Of a stretch of 64,000 bases of DNA, positions 27,291-36,480 are shown in pieces. The notes under the pieces are model-generated. The model saw nothing but the letters and a program-made list of their open reading frames with translations. It had not been told where the DNA came from and ran no database searches. The position numbers and the translations under genes are program-made. The stretch comes from Isoperla grammatica (lineage: Eukaryota > Arthropoda > Insecta > Plecoptera > Perlodidae): NCBI GenBank assembly GCA_945910005.1, contig OX246745.1, positions 9,666,436-9,730,435 of the forward strand, given 5' to 3'. How positions within the stretch are numbered: position 1 is the first letter of the stretch; every line of letters starts with the position of its first letter.

Positions 27291-27550
27291 AGCTGCGTAC
27301 ACACGGCGGATTTTGGCCTTACGACGATCTCAAGGCGGTCGTACGACCGTCGTGAGGCCAAAATCCGCCGTGTGTACGCAGCTAAAAATACTGACTAGGC
27401 AGAGATTGGTACGGATCGTCGTACGATCACCTCAAGACCGCCAGTGTCTGTACACACGAGAGATTTCCATCCAATTATCATCCGATCAGTCCATCCGTCC
27501 GACCGCCTTGAGATCGTCGTGAGGCCAAAATCCGCCGTGTGTACGCAGCT
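27291..27550. mobile_element. Harbinger-like MITE family D with internal perfect palindrome
   Basis: A 260-bp element with ends AGCTGCGTACACACGGCGGA and inverse, flanked by TAA at 27288-27290 and 27551-27553. The first 93 bp (27291-27383) already form an almost complete palindrome, and a third half-arm closes the element at 27504-27550. So one end sequence is present three times. No coding capacity; the 69-codon ORF inside is an artefact. Confidence 0.85.
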
Positions 27551-27722
27551 TAAGGTCCAAATTCACCAAGTTTTTTAATCGGCCGATTTAGTAATCTTGG
27601 ATTTGCTACATGGTTTCAACAAACATTAGATACAAAATGCATGGTGGCTTCTAGCGGGCGCCATTTTTGATATCCGATTAACAGAAAATCGCTGGATTAA
27701 AGTTTGGTGAAACTGGCCCTTA
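27551..27722. mobile_element. MITE family E abutting the previous element
   Basis: A 172-bp element with inverted ends TAAGGTCCAAATTCACCAA and TTGGTGAAACTGGCCCTTA, continuing inward through TTTAATC-type sequence. Its first three bases are also the right-hand TAA of the neighbouring element. The neighbour therefore seems to have targeted the very edge of this one. Confidence 0.7.
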
Positions 27723-27854
27723 GTGTTGTAGTATAGTAAGTTATTCGTGCTCACTACGCAAGATTCAAAAGTTGGGATGATCTAATTTTGCCCCCGGTGG
27801 TTTCATTAGTCCTAAACCACCCACCAATCCTCAGGAGTGCGCCAGTTCAATATT

Positions 27855-28099
27855 TATATATGGTGAAATTCAGAAATGAAAAAACAACCCCCACTGGGAA
27901 ACGAACCTAGGTCTCCCACTTGCCGGGTGGGCGCCTTGACCCCTAGACCACCGGGACTTGCCATTCAATGCCTGGATATAGTGCATTGAATTGTCAGTCC
28001 CGGTGGTCTAGGGGTCAAGCCCACAAGGCAAGTGAGATACCTGGGTTCGTTTCCCAGTCGGGGTTGGTTTTTTAATTTATGTATTTCACCATAATATAT
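27855..28099. repeat. Head-to-head pair of tRNA-like sequences in a 245-bp palindrome
   Basis: The minus-strand copy (27889-27956) and plus-strand copy (27996-28068) both begin GTCCCGGTGGTCTAGGGGTC, which resembles the box A region of tRNA-Glu or tRNA-Gly. Both contain box B GGTTCGTTTCCCAG. In the minus copy a 5-bp CCCAC/GTGGG stem closes a 7-base loop CCGGCAA, a 5-base variable loop follows, and the T arm pairs at 4 of 5 positions. U33 is replaced by C and the acceptor pairs poorly, so it is a tRNA pseudogene or SINE head. The plus copy has lost about seven bases before the anticodon stem. Homology continues outward for about 35 bp on each side (GGTGAAATTCAG and inverse), so the whole unit is one foldback. 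Confidence 0.75.
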
Positions 28100-29078
28100 C
28101 CACGATAAGAGTGTTTCTTAAATATCTATATACATATATTGTTAAAATAAATAATAAAAAAAAAAATTAAAATAAATAATTTAAACAATATTAATAGTCA
28201 CGAAAGTCTAAGTTCAGTATATAAATGTATATATTGTCTTTGTATATTATGTATAAAGAACTGATATTTATTTTGCTAGTTTACCAATCAAGTTTATTTT
28301 TATTTTTAATTAAAATTCTATGGTTGGACGAGATATTGTGACGAAGACACGTGTCGGCTACGCCAGTTGGTCACCGCCTTATGTAGTGACTACAATAGAG
28401 AGTGTGCCAACCACCAGCCCGGTTGCGAGGGGATGGTAGTGGAGGGTGGGTTCTAGGGAGAGGTTTGGTATGTTGAGGCTTGGAGTATAGAAAGGAAATA
28501 ATTTAATACAAGTGTTAAAACAACATGGTACAACTAATGGTGGAGGTGCCGGGTAGAAATGCGGGTATGTATAGGTCCAAGAATTATTGTACTTTTAGAA
28601 TTTTTTGCGTGTCTTTAAATATCAGTTTTTTGTGGAGTTATAAGTAAGCAAATTAAATCAAAGAACCCAGTTCTGATTCGTCTTTGCTGTGGTAATCATT
28701 GCAACTGCATAAGGCTTTCATTTCTATTCAACGATCGAGCTTCATCCCAGCAACAATATTGGGTGATAGAATTACTTGAATGAGATTCTCGCTAAATATA
28801 ATTTAACACAATGGTAGCAGAAGTACTTGAGTTCAAGTTCCTGTAGCAGTAAGCATAATTAGAAGGTATGTGGCACTGCACTCAATTGTTGATGTAATAT
28901 TGTTACATTATTATGATTATAAATATGGATGTTATATTATTATACAAATTATTTTACATTGTTATTGATCAGAATGTTGTAAATCATTTTTTAAGAGATG
29001 TTTCATTCAACCCCCCCCCCCCCCCCCCCCTCCTCCGACGTCTTAGAACTGAACCTACTCTAGACGGCAGTAGACTAA
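28100..29078. other. No gene recognised; 20-base C tract
   Basis: AT-rich with a 20-base C run at 29011-29030 followed by TCCTCC. A moderately GC-rich patch lies at about 28370-28460. No recognisable gene. Confidence 0.5.
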
Positions 29079-29269
29079 ACCCCCTACCACAATTGTCGGT
29101 ATCGGGATTGCAATCGCAATTCGGAAATCGTGAAAACATTAATTTATTTGGTTCTTAAGGCGCAGTTCACAATAAAATCGTACTGTCGTAATGATTTATC
29201 ACGAGAAAATGTACGATTGCAATCCCGATTTCGATTACGATCACGATGCCGACAATTGTGGATGGGGCT
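29079..29269. mobile_element. Harbinger-like MITE family A, copy 4
   Basis: A 191-bp copy from ACCCCCTACCACAATTGTCG to the inverse end, flanked by TAA at 29076-29078 and 29270-29272. The interior has GTTCACAATAAAATCGTA, shared with the copies at 31886 and 59604. Confidence 0.87.
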
Positions 29270-29272
29270 TAA

Positions 29273-30504
29273 AGAGAACGTAAAGGTAAACACACGCATA
29301 GCGCGATAAGATAGGTATTTTGTAAGAAACTTGTCTCAGGTACGATTGGCGTACCTAAATTTGTATAAAACTTATGCAGGAATGTAAAACATGTAGATAT
29401 ATCTGCCTCGATTGGCGTGACGGAGACTTAACCAAGTGACGGAGAAATAAAGAGCTTCCAAACTGTCGCAGTAATAACATCACTCACGTATCCTTGCAGC
29501 ACTATAACAAGCAGTGATTTCCACACTGTTACGGAGGCTTCGTGTAGCGGCTTACTCAAACCTATAACGCATACGTTTTCAGTTTAAAACCATCTTGTTT
29601 CAGGTTACGAGGGAGATAAAACGGCGAACACATGGCTGATATTATGGCCCCCTGTCAGTCAGTCAATGGCTTCGAGTAAGTGTCTGTGGATGGCAGCGAA
29701 ACAACTTGAGTGTGACGAACGCGGTTGACATAAAATATTTATAATATTGCCAAACTTTCTCTATTTTCAGGAGACGCCTTAAATAAAACACCAGTTCCTA
29801 CATCTCGCTTCGCTATAGCAACGTTTTTGTTTTCTCATTTTCATACGGGGTAATAAACTAAATACTGAAAGGCTATTTTTTCCACGACTTTTCCAACTTC
29901 TTCAATGGTGCAACTTCACGGTATAGATAATGTAGTGTCTGATGGGCTCATATGGAAGGAAGAGACGATACTGCGGGAGTGGGGGGGGGGGGGGGGAATG
30001 GGAGGGGGAGGGGGAGGGAGAGACTCGTGAGGATGGTAATTCCTGAAACAACTTGGCATTTGCATTTATTTGGACGACTTCTTTTTATTCTTGTTCTATA
30101 GCGCGATTGTTTCCACTAACGGTCCAACTTTAATATCATTCTCCGTGCAGAAATCCCGACCGAAATGAATTCGAGCGAGTTCAGCTTTCCATCACGGGAT
30201 TATTAACATTTATTGTGAGGCAGTTTAGTAGTATTAAACATTTTTCCGTATCGTAAAAAAAATCTCATCAAGTAGAGGAAAGTAAATGAAGGGTGAATTA
30301 ATGTCTAAAAGATTTATCGGGTAGAGCATTCATCAGAGGAGCCAGGCGCCTTTCCGCGTGTTATGCAAGCGTGGTTTGTAAATTAATTAGATTGGGGTTG
30401 GTCAGCTTAAGCTCTAGGATGATGAATGCTGGCTAATGAGGCCCACTGCTCGAAGTCACCGCCGTATGCAAGAGGTAGACTCTTTCTTTCATATAGTCAT
30501 GACA
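29273..30504. other. No gene recognised
   Basis: Apart from the G-rich tract at 29975-30018, this is unremarkable AT-rich sequence without a credible ORF. Confidence 0.5.
29975..30018 (+). other. G-quadruplex-forming G-rich tract
   Basis: A 16-base G run (29981-29996) is followed by runs of 3, 5, 5 and 3 G separated by one to three bases. This exceeds the usual four-run G-quadruplex rule on the plus strand. Confidence 0.75.
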
Positions 30505-30655
30505 AAGATGTTTGGGCTTTAGTCTCATATTTTGGCAACAACGCTAATCGAGACGACGAGAGGGTGTTTTATGAAGATGAGAACACGCCAACGCCATTAT
30601 TCGAGCCTGGGTTGCGATTCTGTAAGGATAACAAGACTCTTGCTATCCTTACGGA
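30505..30655 (-). repeat. SINE family S, copy 4
   Basis: On the minus strand the order is CCCAGGCTCGAATAATGG (degenerate box B), CTCATCTTCATAAAACACCC, GTCTCGATTAGCGTTG and ATATGAGACTAAAGCCC. This matches the copy 250 bp further on, in opposite orientation. A small perfect hairpin (GTAAGGATA with TATCCTTAC, 30622-30652) sits at its head. ORFs reading through it are not genes. Confidence 0.6.
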
Positions 30656-30840
30656 ATGGCGGCCCTGGAACGCTAGAGCCTACAACGGCTACAACGACAG
30701 TGTTCTCCGTGATATGTAGACACGCGCCAGATAGATATGCTCTTGTGATAGAACACTAGATGCGATTTCAATCCAGGGTAAATTGACTAAATGTATCACT
30801 TGTGTTTACGTATTACCATCAAGTTAGTCATCTCGCTTAT

Positions 30841-31235
30841 CAGGGGGACTATTCCCAAAAGTTGTCACGGTGACATAACTCATTTTAAGTGATATCGCCA
30901 GAGCCGAGGTCGATTAGGCGTTGGTCTAGTACACCGCGGTATCTCCGATCCAGATTCGAATCCTGGCCTAGGCATGGATGTCATGTGGCGTTTTTTCATC
31001 TTCATAATCACCCACTCACCGTCTCGATTAGCCTCGTTGCAAGAAATATGGGATGTAAAACCCCAAATATCATCTACGATCATTTAAGTGATATCTACCA
31101 AGTCATCACTTGCGTTGATTTGAGTGTTTTCCACGTGGTCCGCCACAGAAATCAGCCACTAGCAAGTGATAACTAGATATATATAAAACACTTTAAGTGA
31201 ATTATGTCACCGTGAAAACTTTCAGGAAAAGCCTG
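30841..31235. mobile_element. Hairpin MITE interrupted by a SINE
   Basis: The left arm (AGTTGTCACGGTGACATAAC, then TTTTAAGTGATATC) and the inverse of the right arm (AGTTTTCACGGTGACATAAT, then TCACTTAAAGTG) pair along their length. The outer ends CAGG/CCTG are flanked by TAT on both sides. Without the SINE and its duplicated site it would be about 196 bp. The inner stem ATCACTTGC/GCAAGTGAT near 31104-31172 completes the hairpin. Confidence 0.75.
30897..31082 (+). mobile_element. SINE family S, copy 5, with exact 13-bp target duplication
   Basis: A 186-bp insert between two identical TTTAAGTGATATC sequences (30884-30896 and 31083-31095). It starts with a tRNA-like head containing TTGGTCTAGTACACC and a perfect box B GATTCGAATCC within a CCAG/CTGG stem. 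The family body follows with ATGGATGTCATGTGG, TTCATCTTCATAATCACCC, GTCTCGATTAGCCTCG and CAAATATCATCTACG. A duplication of this length is expected from target-primed reverse transcription by a LINE partner. The 3' end has no poly-A. Confidence 0.85.
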
Positions 31236-31885
31236 TATAGGTATTATAGAGGTATTGTAATATAATAATATATATAATGTACATATACTGTATTGTATAG
31301 GTGTTGTAAAGTGAGACGCCGAAAGCCCAAAGTGTCGCAGTACCAACAAACCAATCGGCGTTATTTACCACCGCCTTGTTTAGCTGATTTGTATTCGCCT
31401 TTGTTGTTGTTGTTGTCCTTATGATCACAAGTCTCATGCAATGATTGAGTACCGTTTTGCGATTCATTCCCAACTATCTCATCACCCAATAGGCTGGAGG
31501 GGCATATATTAGCAGTACACATATTATCCTTCCCGATACGTAGAGGATAAAAGTAGTTAAAATATAAATAAATCACAAAACACAGTGGTGCTGGACAAAC
31601 GTCGTCACTGAGCCGCCCCCCCCCCCCCACCCCCCCCAATAGGTTTACACAGCTCCCATAAATTGTGATTCAACGCTCTCGATGGTGCCGCTATATTTAC
31701 TGAACATAAGGTCATACATACCAGCGTCAACTAAACCCAAATCACTGTTTCTAATTTAATTTTTTTTTTTAACTAAAAAATAAAAAAACAATAATCGAAA
31801 CGCAACTTATTCTAATGCGACTTAACTCCTATGTCTCGTGAATAAAGAGAAGACGCTTTCAAAGGGACATCGTCCACTACCCTAA
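31236..31885. other. No gene recognised; C tract
   Basis: Contains ATAT-rich and TGTTGT runs and a C-rich tract (31616-31637, broken by one A). The two overlapping minus-strand ORFs have poly-Asn or poly-Gly artefacts. Confidence 0.5.
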
Positions 31886-32068
31886 AGCTCCAACTACAAA
31901 TGTCGGTATCGGGATCGCAATCGCAATCCGAAAATCGTGAAAAAGTTAACGATTCCATGGTAGTTATGGCGCTGTTCACAATAAAATCGTAATGCCGTAA
32001 TGAGAAAATGTGTGATTGCGATCCCGATCCCGATTACGGTCACGATACCGACCATTGTGGTTGGGGCT
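31886..32068. mobile_element. Harbinger-like MITE family A, copy 5
   Basis: A 183-bp copy flanked by TAA at 31883-31885 and 32069-32071, with left end AGCTCCAACTACAAATGTCG and a right end complementary to AGCCCCAACCACAATGGTCG. It holds the clearest hexamer array: GGTATC GGGATC GCAATC GCAATC on the left and the inverse type on the right. Confidence 0.88.
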
Positions 32069-32071
32069 TAA

Positions 32072-34835
32072 CGTGCACAATCTGATGCAGCTTTGCAATA
32101 ATGGCCGTTATTGCAAATACCGACAATGGCATTAGAAGAATTACTATTTGTGATATCGTCCCAAGGCGTTTGGCTTGTGATCTAAAGAAATGGAATATCA
32201 GCTGGGTTAAATACATTTTTATAGTTATTACCCCGGTGAAAGAAGAAACATTTTTATTAGCGAAATAACGAACCAAATGTATTCCTAAAACTCTCTAAAA
32301 GATTTTTAAATAAGACTTATTGAATATCTCATTTCTTATCCGAACTCACGGTGGCATTATTGGTAAAAATTATATTGGTAGAGAGAAAATCAATAATTCA
32401 CTAAGATTGCGTCTCCGGTTCCCCATATCCTTCCATTAAAATGAGGCCGGGAGCTGCGATCCTTACAAATGATTGTGGTGCTCCACTCGATATGAATTAC
32501 GACCGCTACTGGGACTGGCGATCACAGCAATTATTTTCATTACCGCTTTTAGCTCCAGATAAGAATGCCTATTTGTTTTCCATGAGCCAATGGAAAACTT
32601 CTATCTGTGTTCTGAATCTGTGTGTCAGTTCGGTTCAGCTAAAAAACTTTTCAACTGTCATATGCGACACTGACCGTAGATTACCCAGTACCAGTCAATA
32701 AATCAGGGCGCATCGCAAATTGGTTCGACTAATCACGTTTCAAGCGGACGCTCGCTTGTAAAGACCAAGTGGGCTATCTTCAGCTAGATGAAGTAGGAAG
32801 CGTTAAACGTGTCACCCGCTCTTTAGAGAGACGGTGTCAGATGGAACAAATCAGCCCCTGTTTAAAATAGGGGTTTCAAAATGTGCATACCTTTTAGTAC
32901 ACTTCAATTGGTACACCTAGATAGATGAGTGAGACGGATAGAGTGGTATAAGTGAACATGGATTCTTGTCAACTATAATCGCTTCAATTAACTCACTATG
33001 TATGGACGCAGAAATACAATAAATGTAACGTATTGATATTGTATTGATTATAACTAATAAAACGCTTCAATAAAATGTATTGATCATGTTATATAGTTCT
33101 GCATATGGTGTAAGAAGTAAAAATGTATAATTTAACCCTGAAATTTCTTAGAAATTTCAATGAACGACAGACATATCAATGCAATATGCGGTCAAGCGGG
33201 ATATAAAGCCTTGTGGATTTCAGCCCCAGGTGGCATAAATAGCCTATCCGGTGTTATAGTTGTGCAAACATGTGATGATTCATTTGACACGTTACATGAT
33301 CACTTCCTTCCATGCCACCCTAACAGCAATCATTCACTCACCGCGAGGAAAATTTACACACATTTGCAGTCTGAACTGCAATTAATTTTAGTTAACACTT
33401 AAAATCTGTTCTTCACTTCGTCATTAATGTAGACCACAAGATAAGAGTATGCACACAATATTTGGGCTTAAAATAAACTATTCATTTTTGTCTATAGCGA
33501 CATCGCTCTATGCTGTACTTACGATGTTTATGGGCATGCTAAAACTAAGCTGTCATCCTGTAAAATTAATATGCTCCCACCTTCACCACACAGTGAGGCT
33601 TTCAAGAAGGTAACGCAAGAAATTGCAACTATATACAAATTCTCATATTAAATATTCATTTGAAAGTGTCAAAGAATCTTCCTCACAGGCAACTAATAGA
33701 TTTTGAGAATGTTTGCTTTACTTTCCTACTATAAAAGCGAAATTTTAACCCAAAAATTTTAAATTACACGTGACTATATATAAAATACATAATTTTTCGT
33801 GGCCCGGGTCATTGACAGTAAAATTAAACACTTGTCATGTTATTCCACCACCTTGGTAAAACTCATCTAAAATCATGTTGACGCGTTTTAAGACCGCTCT
33901 GGATTTCCTCGTCAGAACAACTGACGTCAAACGAAAAGTAATCCTCAAATAGAGCATGTTTTTAAATTTAATTTGTACCTTTTTTGTATTTTGAAATTAA
34001 TTTACTTGTTTGACGTGTCGTAGTTTGTCATGAAAAATATGTAATTAATGTTCATTCACTTTATAAATAATACACTACAAAAACTCTTTCATATTGGAGT
34101 GAATATAATTGGAATTAATAACTTGAAAGAAATGGCTCGGTTCCAGTGAACAGGATCGAGCTACTGCTTTGATCATGATTGCACATGCAATAACACGTTC
34201 AAAGCAATATAAAATACTCTGGCTCTCTGAAAAGAAATCAATATGTATACCATCTTGACATAAAATAGTTCATTTCAACTTCTATTAAAACTGCATCACA
34301 AACTAAATTAAAAATATTTCTTGCTCAGTGACCGCGCGTTAACACAGCGATGAAATGAGACTGTCAGTGTTACCACCGCGCGGCCATTTCATATACATAA
34401 CGAACAAACTTGTTATAAATAACAATATGCCGTCATTTTGCCACTCACTTTCATAACAAATAATTAATAAGAATTTTGAATATCATATTTCAATTATTCT
34501 ATTGATGATTTACGGGTACATCCGTGTTCCGGACTTCGTGGGGAGAAACTTTCCTCCTCGTTATAGTTGAATTGACTTCAGTAAGCAAGGAGCACAAACT
34601 GTTGGTATTAACAACTTCTCTTCCAAATAAACTCATCAAATAATCTCCCATTGGCTAATTAAGACGGTTCAAAACACATTAAACAATTGGAGACCAGTTT
34701 TCCATCCTCAATTATAATAAGGGAGGGATCTGTCATCCTGCTGTCACAAGAATGTTTTAACTGCACCGATGATTACAATAATAAATACTATAAAGAATTG
34801 TTAAAACTTAAGAATTTGCTATTGATACCAGTGTT
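32072..34835. other. No gene recognised
   Basis: About 2.8 kb without a supportable gene. The ORFs at 32441-32701 (86 codons) and 33160-33402 (80 codons) have ordinary amino-acid composition but no recognisable domain. A CpG-rich imperfect hairpin (CCGCGCG with CGCGCGG) lies at about 34332-34382. Confidence 0.45.
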
Positions 34836-35060
34836 AAATGAAATGAAATGAAATGAAATGAAATGAAATGAAATGAAATGAAATGAAATGAAATGAAATG
34901 AAATGAAATGAAATGAAATGAAATGAAATGAAATGAAATGAAATGAAATGAAATGAAATGAAATGAAATGAAATGAAATGAAATGAAATGAAATGAAATG
35001 AAATAAAATTAAATGAAATGTAATAAAATGAAACGAAATACAATAAAATAAATAAATTGA
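34836..35060. repeat. (AAATG)n pentanucleotide array
   Basis: About 33 perfect AAATG units to about 35004, then a degenerate tail with AAATA, AAATT and AAACG variants to about 35060. Read on the minus strand it gives a repeated Phe-His-Phe-Ile-Ser translation, which is an artefact. Confidence 0.97.
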
Positions 35061-36078
35061 GTAGAATGTATTCGAAGCTCAACAACTACAGACACAACTG
35101 CGAACTGATTGCGGTGTAAAGGCCAGTAGGCCTAACTCACACGGCGAACGAACGGACTTTTCACACAAATTTCAAACTAAATTTGATTTCTGTTTCAGCC
35201 TTTGATCGTTAACACAAAACCAATATTCAATTGAAAATTCATTACTCTTGTACCGGAAGAGTTGGCGTTTTTCAAATCCCATTTCACAGTCGTGATATAT
35301 TTATGAAAGTGGTTGACGCACTCACAAAAAGCTTCAAGAATAACCAGCTTGTAGTCGCGTTGATTCACCGGCCGCTTTGCTTTTTAATCCTTCACGGCTA
35401 GCGGTCGTGTAATCACATTTTTGACGCACTGTACCATTACGTCGAGATTCTGTTTTATAAAAGAAAAAAGTAGTACCAACAAGTAGTGATAATTTATTTA
35501 CACTAAATGGTATCATTTTATTTTTGATACAAAATAATTAAAATATCATGGGACAGGAGTAAATATATTCTTTAAGAGGACATAGCCCATATAAAACTTT
35601 CTCTTGTGCGCTCGGTTGGCCTCATGAATGCAAATACTGCAACCAAAACCAAAAACAACAAAACTTTTTGCTTTTGGTAATGCAAAGACCCATCGTGAAA
35701 ACTTCGGACTTTGGTGCATAGAATAGTATTTCCGCTTCTCCAGAACTGCGTATAAATGTGCATAGAATAGTATGCAACAGTTTCAAGATAGTTTACTTGG
35801 GTATATAGCACCTGACTGTCCCCTACACAACCTTGTTACTGTGAACTATCTCCTGCACCTAAAATAACTACTGCGCTTAACTACTAAACGAATTACAAGA
35901 CTTTCAACTTAGCCGTTAAAAACTACATTGGTATTAATGTATGCTGTAGTTAGTACAGAAAATCAATTACGATTAATCACATAAAACTATAAGATTCACT
36001 ACATAATAACATACGACAAACATTTACTTTTTGCGATGCGAGTATCATCCCATGGTTATATACATGCAATGAAGTACA
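35061..36078. other. No gene recognised
   Basis: AT-rich. The phrase CTCCAGAACTGCGTATAAAT at 35740 recurs with one change at 37940 (CTCCAGGACTGCGTATAAAT). This hints at a dispersed repeat that I could not delimit. Confidence 0.4.
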
Positions 36079-36163
36079 GGGCCTGGATTCACAAGAGGTC
36101 CTGTCTTTTTTTAGTCTTAACTCTAAGACCGGCTTAATATGAACTTCTTTTGAATCCTGGCCT
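36079..36163. mobile_element. Small MITE family F, uninterrupted copy
   Basis: An 85-bp element with ends GGGCCTGGATTCACAAGAGG and inverse (TTCTTTTGAATCCTGGCC), containing AGTCTTAACTCTAAGACCGG. It matches the outer parts of the element 170 bp downstream and serves as an approximate empty-site reference for it. Confidence 0.7.
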
Positions 36164-36252
36164 ATATCCCATGAAGAAGTTACTAATTTCTGGGCGAAAC
36201 AAAGACGCAATGAACAATCTAATGATATGTTTTATAATTCGTTCTTAGACAT

Positions 36253-36480
36253 AGGCACGCATTCACAAGAGGTTCAAAGTTAGGCCGGTCTAAGAGTTAA
36301 GACCAAAAAACGACTTAGGCCCGGTTTGTCAATCGGTCATTAACGGGGCCCTTAGCGGACAGTCCGTTATCTGCATAGGGTTGATGGGTTACAGATAATG
36401 GATCTTCAGCTAACGGTCCCGTTAACGACCCGTTAACCGATTGAAAAACCAGGCCTTAGAACCTCAATGAATCCGGGCCC
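36253..36480. mobile_element. Small MITE family F, copy carrying a nested MITE
   Basis: Left part GCATTCACAAGAGGTT, GGCCGGTCTAAGAGTTAAGAC; right part AACCTCAATGAATCCGGGCC. Together they give the same palindrome as at 36079-36163, in flipped order for the inner piece. The element is split at a TTA by the 138-bp insert at 36318-36455. Confidence 0.7.
36318..36455. mobile_element. Harbinger-like MITE family G nested in family F
   Basis: A 138-bp element with ends GGCCCGGTTTGTCAATCGGT and inverse ACCGATTGAAAAACCAGGCC, flanked by TTA at 36315-36317 and 36456-36458. The inner arms carry TTAACGGGGCC and GGTCCCGTTAACG. The TWA duplication and GG-starting ends fit PIF/Harbinger. No coding capacity. 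Confidence 0.82.

Noticed and set aside
27313..27522. 69-codon ORF
   Set aside because: Lies entirely within a palindromic MITE with TAA duplication.
27889..27956. Functional tRNA gene
   Set aside because: Anticodon and T arms fold well, but U33 is missing, the acceptor stem pairs poorly, and a damaged mirror copy lies beside it.
30426..30759. Two overlapping ORFs of 97 and 75 codons
   Set aside because: They read through a SINE on its antisense strand.
34834..35085. Phe/His/Ile/Ser-rich 83-codon ORF
   Set aside because: Translation of the AAATG array.
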